Source: Piscibacillus salipiscarius JCM 13188
GTDB taxonomy: Bacteria > Bacillota > Bacilli > Bacillales > Alkalibacillaceae
Length of the DNA stretch: 64,000 nucleotides
Direction of reading: 5' to 3'
Assembly: GCF_001311865.1 (NCBI RefSeq)
Contig: NZ_BBCD01000014.1
Coordinates: forward strand, 1-64,000
The notes beneath the pieces are model-generated. The model was not told the DNA's origin, did no database searches, and worked only from the letters and a program-made list of their open reading frames with translations. Shown piece after piece: positions 8,604 through 17,417 of the stretch. Position numbers and translations under genes: made by a program. Numbering within the stretch: position 1 is the stretch's first letter; every line of letters starts with the position of its first letter.

Positions 8604-9764
8604 CTGGAACATAACCGACCTTCTCAATTATTGCCTGGCCTTGATCGGACAGAATCCAATCAATTAACGAATCGACATTTGGGTTTTCCGTGCCAGCTGT
8701 AATGGCATAAAATTCAGCAGCAAATGGATACGAATCGTCTTGAATAAATTCTTTTGTCGGCTCAACGTCATTCACTTGGATTAGCTTAATTTTTCCGTTA
8801 TCAACCATTTCGTTTGCGAAGAATCTAAATGAAAATCCAATTGCATTTTTACGGTTGCGATAATTCGATGTCTCCTTAACTATTCCGCCCATTCCTGAAA
8901 CCACATCGTCTGTTGGAGGTTCCATTAAGTGGGAGCTATCCATCACCTTTTTAACATTGTCTGGGACCCGCTACCTTCTGGCCTTTGAAAAGCTCGGATT
9001 TCGACGTCCTCCCCTCCAACTTCTTTCCAGTTTGTAATGTTACCTGAGTAAATCCCTTGAATCTCTTCAACCTTCAGTGAATCAACTGGATTGTCCGCAT
9101 GTACAAAAAAGACAAACGCCTCCCTGCCAATTGGTGTCATATTTAACGCTTTATCCTCACGTTCAAACATTTTGTTGCTCCTCAGAAGGTCCAGCTGCAA
9201 AAATTAGATCGGCCTCGCCTTTTAAAAGATTTTGATAGGCCCCAGTCGTTTGATTAGCCATGACTTCACTGTTATGTAGTGCATAATCTTTTTCGGGATA
9301 AACCATTCTAGCAAAACTAGAATATACCGGGTAAAGCGCTGTTGCCCCGTCCAAAATTGGCAAATCATCTTCAATTTGTAGCGTTGATTTTTCATCGAGC
9401 TAACTGCTTTAGTGTCATTAGCGAAAGGTTTATACTCACTTAAATCCACATCTTGAGTACTTACGACCTCTAATGAATCTAGATAATACGCATACCCTAG
9501 CTGACCGACAAATATAAGTAGACAAATGCCGAAGTAAACCGCCATGGATATCACTAATTTCTTCAATTTAACTAAATTAAACACACCTAAAATCCAAAAG
9601 ACGATAATCCCTAATGCGACAAGTATAATGAGCGCAGCCATCAAATTACGACCAGTTGAGACGGTCATCAGTGTGTAGATGCCCGCAAAACTTACCATGA
9701 CTACTCCAATTATAAAAATTATTGTTGCTAGAACTTTGACACCAGTCCAAATATGTTTATCCAT
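8596..9764 (-). CDS. PstS-like phosphate-type binding domain fused to an N-terminal membrane domain
   Basis: Rebuilt from four frames (breaks near 9395, 9175 and 8945). The first 100 residues hold three or four transmembrane helices (IIFIIGVVMVSFAGIYTL, MAALIILVALGIIVFWILG and another). Then comes a PBP2-type domain like PstS: ILDGATALYPVYSSFA, IGREAFVFFVHADNPV and QRPEGSGSQTML, the last being the Ser-rich anion-binding loop. Such proteins are annotated as substrate-binding proteins, but no pstCAB genes are nearby and there is no lipobox, so a sensor or anchored binding role is possible. The domain is clear; the function is not. Confidence 0.75.
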
Positions 9765-9787
9765 CGTATTCCCCTTCTAATTAACCT

Positions 9788-10239
9788 TTATAAATATAGT
9801 GTTAAACGAATCATATCTCGGCACTGAATACCGTTCTCATAAATTTCTTCTTCATAATTTCTTATGAAAAAGTCTTGATCAATGCCCGTTATTCTAAAAC
9901 CGCACTTTTGGTAGAGAGCTAATTGATGAATACTAGAGTTCCCAGTTCCGATTTCTATTTTTGATAACCCTCACGTTTGGCCTGCTCAATAGCATCCATT
10001 ATCAAACGTTTACCAAACCCTCTCCCCTGATGTGATTCTGAAACGGCTATATTTATGAGCTCGATCGTACCAGTCTCAATTGGAATTAATACATAAACAC
10101 CTATTACGTCACCTTCATCTTCTGCTATAAAACACTCACCTTGAACTAGATAATCGTTAACCAATTCAGGAGAAGGATCAGCTAATAGTAATAAATCCAT
10201 TGGTGCAGGTTCTTCTTGAGTTAGTTTTCTAATTTTCAT
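9788..10239 (-). CDS. GNAT family N-acetyltransferase
   Basis: An acetyl-CoA-dependent acetyltransferase of about 150 residues. The acetyl-CoA binding loop is clear (HQGRGFGKRLI), preceded by beta strand GVYVLIPIETG. A one-base loss in the A run at 9957-9962 stops the frame after residue 94. The other frame continues IEIGTGNSSIHQLALYQKCGF, the normal C-terminal half, to a stop at 9788. The substrate cannot be told. It starts at ATG 10239 after AGGTGA. Confidence 0.85.
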
Positions 10240-10383
10240 AATCGTTCACCTGTAAGAAGAATTTGTTTGATTTTTCTAAACATAACATCATTTTACCATA
10301 ACTTGTTAATCTCGCAGTGGGATTATTTTTGCAATAATAGGCTTATGTTATGATAGTTAGAAAGAACTTTAGGAGTGATTGAT

Positions 10384-10735
10384 ATGGCAAAACATAAAAT
10401 ATATACGATGAGCTTCTCAAGTGTCTATCCCCCATTACATTAAGAAAGCTGAAAGAAAAGGACGCACTAAAGAAGAAGTAGATGAAATCATTCACTGGCT
10501 TACTGGTTATAGTCAGGATGAATTAGAAAAACAACTTGATCTGCAGGTAGATTTTGAAACATTCTTTGAAGAAGCACCTAAAATGAATCCTTCACGCACG
10601 ATGATTAAAGGTGTTATTTGTGGGGTGCGAGTGGAAGAAATTGAAGAACCACTTATGCAAGAAATTCGTTATATGGATAAGTTAATCGATGAATTAGCGA
10701 GAGGAAAAGCCATGGAGAAGATTTTACGTAGATAA
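10384..10735 (+). CDS. DUF2200 family protein
   Basis: About 116 residues once one extra C is removed from the C run near 10428. The restored start is [20 protein letters not shown]. The body, with [20 protein letters not shown] and [20 protein letters not shown], is highly typical of DUF2200, a conserved bacterial protein of unknown function. The ATG at 10384 follows AGGAGTGAT. A two-way terminator separates it from the convergent next gene. Confidence 0.88.
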
Positions 10736-10748
10736 TTTGTCGGTATAA

Positions 10749-10788
10749 AAAAGAGCATCAAATTATAGACATAATTTAATGCTCTTCT
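10749..10788. terminator. Bidirectional terminator
   Basis: Long stem AAGAGCAT-AAATTAT with its complement ATAATTT-ATGCTCTT around a 4-nt loop, between two convergent genes. Confidence 0.8.
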
Positions 10789-10794
10789 AAAAAG

Positions 10795-10986
10795 TCATTC
10801 TTCTTTTATTTGTTTCAATAAACTAAAAACTCGTTTGGCGTACACAATTGCTAAATATCCTGTACCAATGACAAAAATCACGCCAAAAGCAATGAATAAA
10901 TGCAATAAATATTTCGGTGCTGATAAGGCAACAGTTGCAATTAACAGGCCACCAATTAATAAATACGTTAGAATTCTTGCGATCAT
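10795..10986 (-). CDS. Small two-helix membrane protein
   Basis: 63 residues with two transmembrane segments (YLLIGGLLIATVALSA and LFIAFGVIFVIGTGYLAIVY) and a basic tail. The start ATG at 10986 follows GAGGATTCTC-type purine-rich sequence only weakly. No family is recognised. It is a single gene with a shared terminator downstream and tRNA-Val behind it. Confidence 0.65.
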   Translation of the reverse strand: MIARILTYLLIGGLLIATVALSAPKYLLHLFIAFGVIFVIGTGYLAIVYAKRVFSLLKQIKEE

Positions 10987-11085
10987 TTGAGAATCCTCCG
11001 TCTTAAAAAAGTATTGACAAGTTAAGTATAAACGATTATATTAATATTTGTCGATTGATTTTAATTGAATATTTTTCAACAATAC

Positions 11086-11158
11086 GACTCCGTAGCTCAG
11101 CTGGGAGAGCGCCACCTTGACAGGGTGGAGGTCGGTGGTTCGAGCCCACTCGGAGTCA
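11086..11158 (+). tRNA. tRNA-Val (anticodon GAC)
   Basis: The acceptor stem GACTCCG/CGGAGTC is perfect and the discriminator is A. The anticodon arm CCACC-TTGACAG-GGTGG gives anticodon GAC. The T arm has the TTCGAGC loop. No CCA is encoded. The 3' part is the attachment site of the genomic island, and the tRNA is kept complete by the element. Confidence 0.95.
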
Positions 11159-11169
11159 TAGGGTGCCAA
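11117..11169 (+). repeat. Island left attachment site (53-bp direct repeat)
   Basis: The 53 bases from the anticodon loop of tRNA-Val through 11 nt beyond its 3' end are repeated exactly at 33,764-33,816. This is the classic footprint of a tyrosine-integrase element in a tRNA gene. Confidence 0.95.
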
Positions 11170-11177
11170 ACCTAACT

Positions 11178-11212
11178 AGACCCCTTTCGCTATATAGCCT
11201 GAGGGGTCTTTT
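11178..11212 (+). terminator. Terminator after tRNA-Val
   Basis: Stem AGACCCCT/AGGGGTCT then T4. A near copy lies after the right repeat (33,821-33,857). Confidence 0.8.
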
Positions 11213-11262
11213 CATATTTATTAAAGAATGTTATAAAAACAATATGTTTTTAAAAAACAGTT

Positions 11263-11281
11263 TTGTCGGCATTTTGTCGGC
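11263..11281 (+). repeat. Left arm-type repeat of the integrase
   Basis: Two TTGTCGGC copies 11 bp apart form a 19-bp block that recurs exactly, in the same orientation, at 33,605-33,623. It is a likely integrase arm-binding site. Confidence 0.75.
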
Positions 11282-11288
11282 ATTAGAA

Positions 11289-12403
11289 TTATTCACCAAA
11301 TAAAGTATCTAACTTTTTTATTGCTTCTTTTTGCATATTTGGTAATAGGTGTGCGTACGTATCGAGGGTTATTCTAATACTTGCGTGCCCAAGTCTCTCT
11401 GATATGATTTTTATATTTACATCTGCTAATAGAAGGAGACTAGCGTGAGTGTGTCTTAAATCGTGAAATTTAATTCTAGACACACCTGACTGTTCTATAT
11501 GACTATATAATAATCTTAACAAGTTCCTGGGGTGGCATGGGGTTCCAATTTCAGTACAAACAACAAGATTATTATCTTGATAATGATTTTGGTTATCTAC
11601 TTTTTCTAATTCAATAATTTCTTTGTGTTTAAGTAACTCTTCAATAATGTATTTATTTAAAGAAATGTTTCTCATACTTCCTTTATTCTTTGCACCACTT
11701 TCTATTTTTCCTTTGTGTGTAAGTTTTGTTGGACTGTTAGATAACTTTTTTCAAAATTTATATCTTTCCAGCGTAGACCTAATATTTCTCCTTGTCTCAT
11801 ACCCGTATATACTGCTAATTTATAAGCAATAGCATATCTTGAAGCACCTTCTATACTCGATATAAATTGTTTAACTTCGCTGGTACTCCATACTTTGACT
11901 TCCTTCATCGTGTTTTCCTTTGGCTTTTCTATTGAATCTGCAAAATTAGTACTCAATAATTGCATTCTAACAGCGTATTGTAAGCTAGAGCGGACAACTG
12001 AATATATTCTTTTTACTGAAGAAGAGGATAGGTTCTTATCATAAAGTGTGTTAATAAAACGTTGAATAATGAAAGGGGATAACTTATTTAATTTATACGA
12101 GCCTATACCTGGGTTTAAATGAATCCTAAAATAGGTTAAATATAACTCTTTTGTAGCTTCTGAAATATCTTTTTTTGTGTTTATCCATTGATTAAACAAT
12201 TCTTGATAAGTTAAGTTTTTGTATCAGTATATGTTCCTTCCATAAAATTTCTTTTTGCTTTTATCATTGCTTCTTCAGCTTCTTTTTGGTTCTAAATCCT
12301 CTTTCTCTATATCTTTTTCTTTTCCCATTTTCATCCAAGCCTAATTCTACTTCAAAATACCATTTTCTTTCTTTTTTATATTCTTATCTTTATAAACTGG
12401 CAT
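11289..12403 (-). CDS. int: Tyrosine site-specific integrase of the island
   Basis: A phage/ICE-type integrase of about 371 residues rebuilt across frameshifts near 11,690, 12,205 and 12,290-12,380. The N terminus (MPVYKDKNIKK) leads into an AP2-like arm-binding domain with KWYFEVELGLDENGKR. A core-binding domain follows. The catalytic domain has TGMRQGEILGL (Arg), HDLRHTHAS (HxxRH) and LGHASIRITLDTYAHL (His and Tyr nucleophile). The start ATG 12403 follows AAGGAGTG. It lies directly inside the left repeat, as expected for the enzyme that integrates at tRNA-Val. Confidence 0.93.
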
Positions 12404-12472
12404 TATATTTCACTCCTTACCATTAGTGAATCTATTTTAACTTAAGTAAATAATATATGTTGAAAATGAATA

Positions 12473-12493
12473 GGGGTTGCAAAGTGCAACCCC
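12473..12493 (-). terminator. Hairpin after the excisionase gene
   Basis: Perfect 9-bp stem GGGGTTGCA/TGCAACCCC with a 3-nt loop, 20 nt after the stop at 12514. It separates the excisionase-like gene from int. Confidence 0.75.
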
Positions 12494-12513
12494 TTTATGT
12501 ATTATCTTGCTAA

Positions 12514-12723
12514 TTAATATGTTGTTTTTGTTTCGTTTTCAAGCCACTTAAAAAATTCATTTTTCGATACTTTTATTCTTTTACCGACCTTTACATAATG
12601 GAATTGATTAGAATTTATCAATTCATAAGTTTGATTAATGCCTATTCCTAATATATTTTTAATATCTTTGACGTCTAAAACTAACGGTAGTTCATCTTTT
12701 GAACGAATTATTACGTTATTCAT
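12514..12723 (-). CDS. Excisionase-like helix-turn-helix protein
   Basis: 69 residues with a MerR/excisionase-type helix-turn-helix (VKDIKNILGIGINQTYELI) followed by the wing pattern VKVGKRIKVSKNEFFKWLE. Its place just behind the integrase fits a recombination directionality factor. ATG 12723 follows AAGGAGT. It is followed by its own terminator, so it is transcribed separately from int. Confidence 0.82.
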   Translation of the reverse strand: MNNVIIRSKDELPLVLDVKDIKNILGIGINQTYELINSNQFHYVKVGKRIKVSKNEFFKWLENETKTTY

Positions 12724-12799
12724 CTTTATTACTCCTTTTTAACACATCCTTGTGTATCACCCTTTTTAATTTAATTATTATCGTAACTTTATAAACCTC

Positions 12800-13252
12800 T
12801 TAATGTTTAAAGTCTCTTTCTTCTTGATAAATACTTTTAATTCTTGCATCAATACATTCAAGTACTTCATTATATATAAATATATCTATAATTCTATTAT
12901 GTAGTGAGTAATTTGAGTGAAAATAATCTAAAAGTTCATTCTCACTGGCATAATAATTTTCATCCAGAATTAAACCTTCTTCAGATTGTTCTAACCTACT
13001 TATTAATTCGAGTTCATCATCTTCATACAATTGTTCCAATTCAAATTGAGTTATTCCTTCTACCATTTGAATATATCTATATCTCCCTCGTGATGTTCAT
13101 TCGATATTCTTGGATAGACCGAGGTCTTTTTTATCGATATTATTATATGTATATACAATTGAGACATTTCCATCATGCTCAATCCATAAGTTCAAAGTTT
13201 CTCGTATTACTTCCATACTATCTAATTGTTCTAATCGGTTGTTATTAGACAT
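12800..13252 (-). CDS. Hypothetical acidic island protein
   Basis: About 150 residues rebuilt across two frameshifts between 13,080 and 13,130. It begins MSNNNRLEQLDSMEVIRETL and the C-terminal half is strongly acidic (QLYEDDELELISRLEQSEEG). ATG 13252 follows AAGGAGTG. The upstream small gene ends 7 nt before it inside the ribosome binding site, so the two are translationally coupled. I recognise no family. It is the last gene of a run of small unknown genes (16.7-12.8 kb) read in one direction. Confidence 0.6.
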
Positions 13253-13258
13253 TTACAG

Positions 13259-13446
13259 TCACTCCTTCTTCTGAAATTTTTTAATTCCTAGTAATGAATC
13301 TTTGTATTGTATTAAATATTTTCCAACTTACTTTCACCATTGCTAGCTGCATCAAGCACTTTAATATCAGCTAAGGATTCAATTTTATCTTTAAGCGCAT
13401 ATAATATAACTTTAATATATTTATCATCTAATACAAATTTGCTCAT
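13259..13446 (-). CDS. Small hypothetical island protein
   Basis: About 62 residues starting MSKFVLDDKYIKVILYALKD; a one-base frameshift near 13,318 joins the C terminus LLGIKKFQKKE. Its stop overlaps the ribosome binding site of the next gene, which argues that it is real. There is no strong Shine-Dalgarno sequence of its own. Function unknown. Confidence 0.5.
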
Positions 13447-13491
13447 TTCTATAACCATTAATGTTTGAACAATCAAATGTAGATGTTTTTC

Positions 13492-13903
13492 TTATGATGA
13501 TTTCCATAATTTCAAATTACGTAATATATCATTATCATTATTTTCATAAATGCTAAGGACGTTGAAGTATTCTGCAAATAATATTTTTTTCTTCTTGAGA
13601 ATATTCTCTCCACTCATCTTCATCCGAAAGCAATTTACTATCAAATATAATAGGTGTAACGAGATTAAATAAGCCTTCCAAAGCGTCAATTGATTCTTCT
13701 AGAGAAATTGGATTGATAGTATATAAAATAGTATCTCCTTTATGATATTCGTAAGTGGTATATGGATAATATTTAATAGAATTATCAATAAAATTATACA
13801 TACAATCGACTTCCACTTCACAATCATAATCAAAGAAGGTTTTCAAAGTTTTTGCTATTATTTCATTTATACTCACAGTGTCTAAAACATTAATATCTTT
13901 CAT
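13492..13903 (-). CDS. Hypothetical island protein
   Basis: About 137 residues. It starts MKDINVLDTVSINEIIAKTL at ATG 13903 after AAAGGATG. The frame breaks near 13,585 at an A/T-rich run and continues with NILFAEYFNVLSIYENNDND to the stop at 13492. Soluble and acidic. No recognisable family. It is part of the same-direction run of unknown genes. Confidence 0.6.
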
Positions 13904-13961
13904 TTTTTATCATCCTTTCAAATGGTCTTGATTACCTATTTAAGCAACTTTATTATTACTA

Positions 13962-14512
13962 TTAAAATAATAAGTCAAGTTCATTTTCTTTCTGATAATT
14001 ATCATTAGTCTCCATATTCTCACGTATTTCATTTTCATATTCATGAGGAGATTGTGTTTCATATTCAATTTGACTTTCAATAGGAAGCCGTACAACCCTT
14101 TCTAATAAATCATATAGGCTAAATGAATGAAGTATTTCTTTAATATTCCTCTCACTTATCTGTAACATCTGTAATTGGATTGATATCTTTTCTTTTCCTA
14201 AATTTTCAAGAACCCTACTTGCGTACTTATCAAAATTGACTTCCACAAAATTCATATTCCTATCTTCGGTATTTAACTTTTCATAGACATAACTTCTGTA
14301 ATTTTGCCAATCAATGATAAGCACTTCCCATATAATGTCACATCTGATAAGTTGAAAAAGCATAGTGATACAACTATAGTCATTTGTTTCAAACGTAATT
14401 ATTACTCCGTTGTTATAATTAATTCCTGACAAACTATGTCCAACATCTATATAAAAAACTTATCCTTACTATTATGTTCATGTATACTGATTAATGTTTT
14501 CCAAGTAATCAT
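13962..14512 (-). CDS. Hypothetical island protein
   Basis: About 183 residues. ATG 14512 follows GAGGAGG and gives MITWKTLISIHEHNSKDKFF. A frameshift near 14,455 joins YIDVGHSLSGINYNNGVIIT and the rest. The C terminus is rich in Glu and Asn (ENEIRENMETNDNY). Residues DVGHS and the beta-rich start do not place it in a family I know. Same operon direction as its neighbours. Confidence 0.6.
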
Positions 14513-14605
14513 TGTTGTTCCTCCTCATTTAATTTTGAAATGTGTTTGTGGATTAAAAGTGGGGAGAAGATAGAAAGATTATATCTCCTCCGATGTTATA
14601 GCTAT

Positions 14606-14714
14606 CTATTCTTCATTAATTAATAGGTAATTCTCCTTGCTAAGGAAATCAGAAATCATTCACTTTAATATGTATTTGAGCTTCTTCAAAAAGACTCAAA
14701 TTTAAAAATTTCAT
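14606..14714 (-). CDS. Possible very small ORF
   Basis: A possible 35-residue product, MKFLNLSLFEEAQIHIKV then MISDFLSKENYLLINEE, needing one frameshift. The ribosome binding site is weak. It is reported because the 230-nt gap between two same-direction genes holds nothing else; low confidence. Confidence 0.3.
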
Positions 14715-14739
14715 AACTCACATATGGGTTATAAGAATG

Positions 14740-15434
14740 CTATTTAAAATCAGGTTTAATTTCTGTATATCCTTCTATAATGTTCCTTTCCACACTAATG
14801 ATATTGCCAGCCCAATCTCCAACGAATGAAGTTGCTTGGTTAAATTGTTCATACAATAGTTTTAACTCTGCAATAATTTCTTCTTCTTTAATTTTTGAGT
14901 TCATTTCATTTAGTCTATTTTCACAAATGGTAATTTTGTTATTTATTTCTTCATATTCTGCATTTGTATAATCACCCATACCACGACCATTGCCACTACA
15001 AGTTAATAGTGGAAGTGGGTGATTTTTTTAAACCATCTTCACTATTAGGCACTTTATTTATGTCTACATATTGTTTTTTTACAATGATTAACTATATAGG
15101 AATAACTTTGAGTAAATTTAAAACTATTAAATTCGAAAAAAGGTGTTAAACAATTAAAGTGGTCAGTTGAATAGTGATAAAGGTTATAATCTCCTTTTTC
15201 ATCCATAAAACTTTCAGACTCAAATTCATCTAGATAAATTCTTTCATCCATGTAATCACCAGCCCAGACGAGTCGAGACTTATACCATGGATTTCCTTTT
15301 GAAAATAGCCTTGCTATTGTTTCTACAAACTCATTCCCTATATAACTGTGTTGCATTAGCTTTGCACCACTTCCTCTAATTGGGTATAAAAACTCTTGTC
15401 TATCGAGATTAACTGCAATAAAATATTGTCCCAT
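14740..15434 (-). CDS. Conserved hypothetical protein with GNGRGxGDY motif
   Basis: About 230 residues rebuilt across two frameshifts (near 15,075 and 15,025). The N-terminal MGQYFIAVNLDRQEFLYP, the middle RLVWAGDYMDE, the motif LLTCSGNGRGMGDY and the C-terminal SFVGDWAGNIISVE together match a widespread unnamed bacterial protein family, often found in mobile or polymorphic-toxin contexts. There is no signal peptide. ATG 15434. Function unknown; the two W/AGD motifs suggest a conserved pocket. Confidence 0.65.
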
Positions 15435-15503
15435 TGTAAATCACTCCTATTAATAATATATTCTTCTAAACAATTTCTTTTCTTGGCATTATCCATTTCC
15501 AAA

Positions 15504-16106
15504 TTATATATAACAGATTATAATTCTTCTATTGTAAGAAGCTTTATCTTGAATGAGGGAGCACAATTTTAGTACCTCTACAACTGACATGTCTTCCATA
15601 TTAAATCTTTATAAGATAAAAACTCATAGCCCTCACCTATTAGTAACTGATACAATGTTTCATTTAAATTGATGAAATGAGAATCAATATCTATATCATC
15701 TTCAGGAAATTCCATAAAACACTTCTCTTTCTCATTATTGACACTGACAGTTTCCTCTTCTACATTAAGCAAACTATCAATTTCCTCTTGGCTAAAAGGT
15801 ATAAATACATCATTCTTTATTCTCATAGCTAGGCTAACATCTGAATTATCAAGAGAAGAACTATATTTCAAAGATAAGGTACTATCTTGATAGCCTTCAC
15901 ATTTCAATTCACATATTAAATTCTGAACTAGGTTTTGTTCCTCTAATAAATTAAACATTCTGTACCCAGCAATAATTTGAACCTCAAAGTTATGTTCACT
16001 AATGTCTGTTTCAAAAATCTTTCTAAACATCATGCTCCTAATAGCCAAATAATAAGAGATATTCCAGCAGTTTCAAATATATTACCTTCACTAAGTTTTT
16101 ACTCAT
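15504..16106 (-). CDS. Hypothetical membrane-anchored island protein
   Basis: About 200 residues with frameshifts near 16,090, 16,045 and 15,585. Start ATG 16106 follows GGAGTGA. The N terminus reads SEGNIFETAGISLIIWLLGA, a likely single transmembrane helix, then MMFRKIFETDISEHNFEVQI and an acidic middle. The restored C terminus is EDMSVVEVLKLCSLIQDKAS. No family recognised. Confidence 0.5.
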
Positions 16107-16193
16107 TTCTATCACTCCATTGTTTGTATTTAATACGTTTAACTTATAATTTAAAAGGGGGGAGAAGGAGATAGTTACCCCTTCTATTTATAA

Positions 16194-16730
16194 TCAAATT
16201 CCAAATCCAACTGAAAACTGAATTCTATGTATCATTCTTTGAGCACTTTCATGTGTCTCTCCATTTTGTATTGCGTGTTCATACACAGCGTCACATATTT
16301 CCTTAAGCTTCTTTTCATTCGGTTTTAATTTTGTTAGGATGCCTAATGGTCCTTTACTCATTACTTCGTATTCAAATATACATGGTAATATAATTGCCAT
16401 TGTTTCGAACTCGACCGATAAGTAATAAAATATGTGTGGTTTCTGTTCGACTAACTTTCTAACCCACCGTCTTATCTCTCTAATTTCATATATTTCTCTT
16501 GAATCATAGTCATAACCTTGGAACATTAAAACTACTTTATTTTTGAATTTAGTTTGGTGTTTTTCAATTTCCGAAAAAGCTTTTAAATGCTGTTTAACAT
16601 TTCTATTAGTAATTTTTGATTTGCTGATTTCTAAACAAATATAATTTGTCGTAGCTATGTTTCCACTTTTTATTGTTTCTAACGTGCTACCTTCACCAAA
16701 TTGCTTCATAATTTCTAAATTATTAAACAT
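16194..16730 (-). CDS. Hypothetical island protein
   Basis: 178 residues, intact frame, soluble. I chose ATG 16730 because it follows GGAGGAG at 6-nt spacing; the longer start at 16745 overlaps that site. It carries KKLKEICDAVYEHAIQNGET near the end and VVLMFQGYDYDSREIYEIRE in the middle. No family is recognised. It is first in the run of unknown genes, downstream of the structured RNA locus, so its transcript may begin within or beyond that RNA. Confidence 0.65.
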   Translation of the reverse strand: MFNNLEIMKQFGEGSTLETIKSGNIATTNYICLEISKSKITNRNVKQHLKAFSEIEKHQTKFKNKVVLMFQGYDYDSREIYEIREIRRWVRKLVEQKPHIFYYLSVEFETMAIILPCIFEYEVMSKGPLGILTKLKPNEKKLKEICDAVYEHAIQNGETHESAQRMIHRIQFSVGFGI

Positions 16731-16859
16731 GATTATCTCCTCCATTAATTAATTCATTAATTATTTTATTATCGAATATAGTTAAATTTAGTTTCTGGTC
16801 TTTTTACTAGGACCAACTTTACAGTATGTAGAATTTATTACTTTAAAATAATTAAGTAG

Positions 16860-17000
16860 CAGCAGTATTATGATAGTCGGCTAAATGCCTTATGCTTCTT
16901 TAAACCACTCACGGGAACCAATTGAACCATTTATCCCTTTAATAGGGCGACTATCAATTCTCTTAAGGTGTCTATTTAGTTTTCAAGGTTCTAAGAGTTG
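16860..17000 (-). ncRNA. Possible structured RNA segment
   Basis: This gene-free stretch is less AT-rich than its flanks. It has stems GATAGTCG/CGACTATC (16,872-16,955), CCCT/AGGG inside it, and CTCTTA/TAAGAG (16,960-16,997). On the minus strand it contains CCTTGAAAACTAAATAGA, like the leader and spacer sequences around Bacillus rRNA. It may be the 3' part of the RNA at 17,046-17,240 or a separate RNA. Confidence 0.35.
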
Positions 17001-17045
17001 CGGTTTAGATTCACATTGTAATCACCCCCTTAAATAATTTTTGCA

Positions 17046-17240
17046 TACAAAAAACCAGCTTTCCTAATGTAAGTATTTAACAATTCAATCAATAAGCTAA
17101 TTTGGGCATACGTGTAGTGAGACCACGTCTAAAAATAGCTTTATTATGATTTAAAATTGTTTTTTAAACTTCGTTTAAAGGCGCAATGCACCCCTATTAC
17201 GAGTTCAAAAACATACTTATCATTAGGAAAACTGGTTTGT
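17046..17240 (-). ncRNA. Candidate structured non-coding RNA, about 190 nt
   Basis: A closing stem of 23 bp joins 17,052-17,076 with 17,213-17,238. Nested inside are AACAATT/AATTGTT (17,079-85 with 17,155-61), AATAAGCTA/TAGCTTTATT (17,091-99 with 17,136-45) and ACGTG/CACGT (17,110-14 with 17,124-28). A side hairpin TTTAAAC/GTTTAAA lies at 17,163-79. The C-A mismatch at 17,059/17,231 becomes a G-U pair on the minus strand, and the minus strand ends in T6, so I favour that strand. No ORF is present. Not a family I recognise. Confidence 0.55.
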
Positions 17241-17392
17241 TTTTCCAAATGTTAAATTTTACAAAACACTGAATATTACTTATGGATTTCCTCTATTAAA
17301 CACCTCCAAAAATTTTAGATTGATTACATAATACTATATTACACGATAAGTTGTCAATAAATAATTTAATTATCACATTAAAAACTCTAAAA

Positions 17393-17417
17393 AACGAAGA
17401 CAAGATTGTCTCGTTTA
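17393..17417 (-). terminator. Terminator of the restriction-modification operon
   Basis: Minus-strand hairpin AACGAGACA/TGTCTTCGTT with a 4-nt loop and T6, at the stop of the cytosine methyltransferase. Confidence 0.8.

Noticed and set aside
16971-16990. Ribosomal RNA fragment
   Set aside because: Only the short TTGAAAACT-like motif is present; no 16S, 23S or 5S sequence lies nearby.
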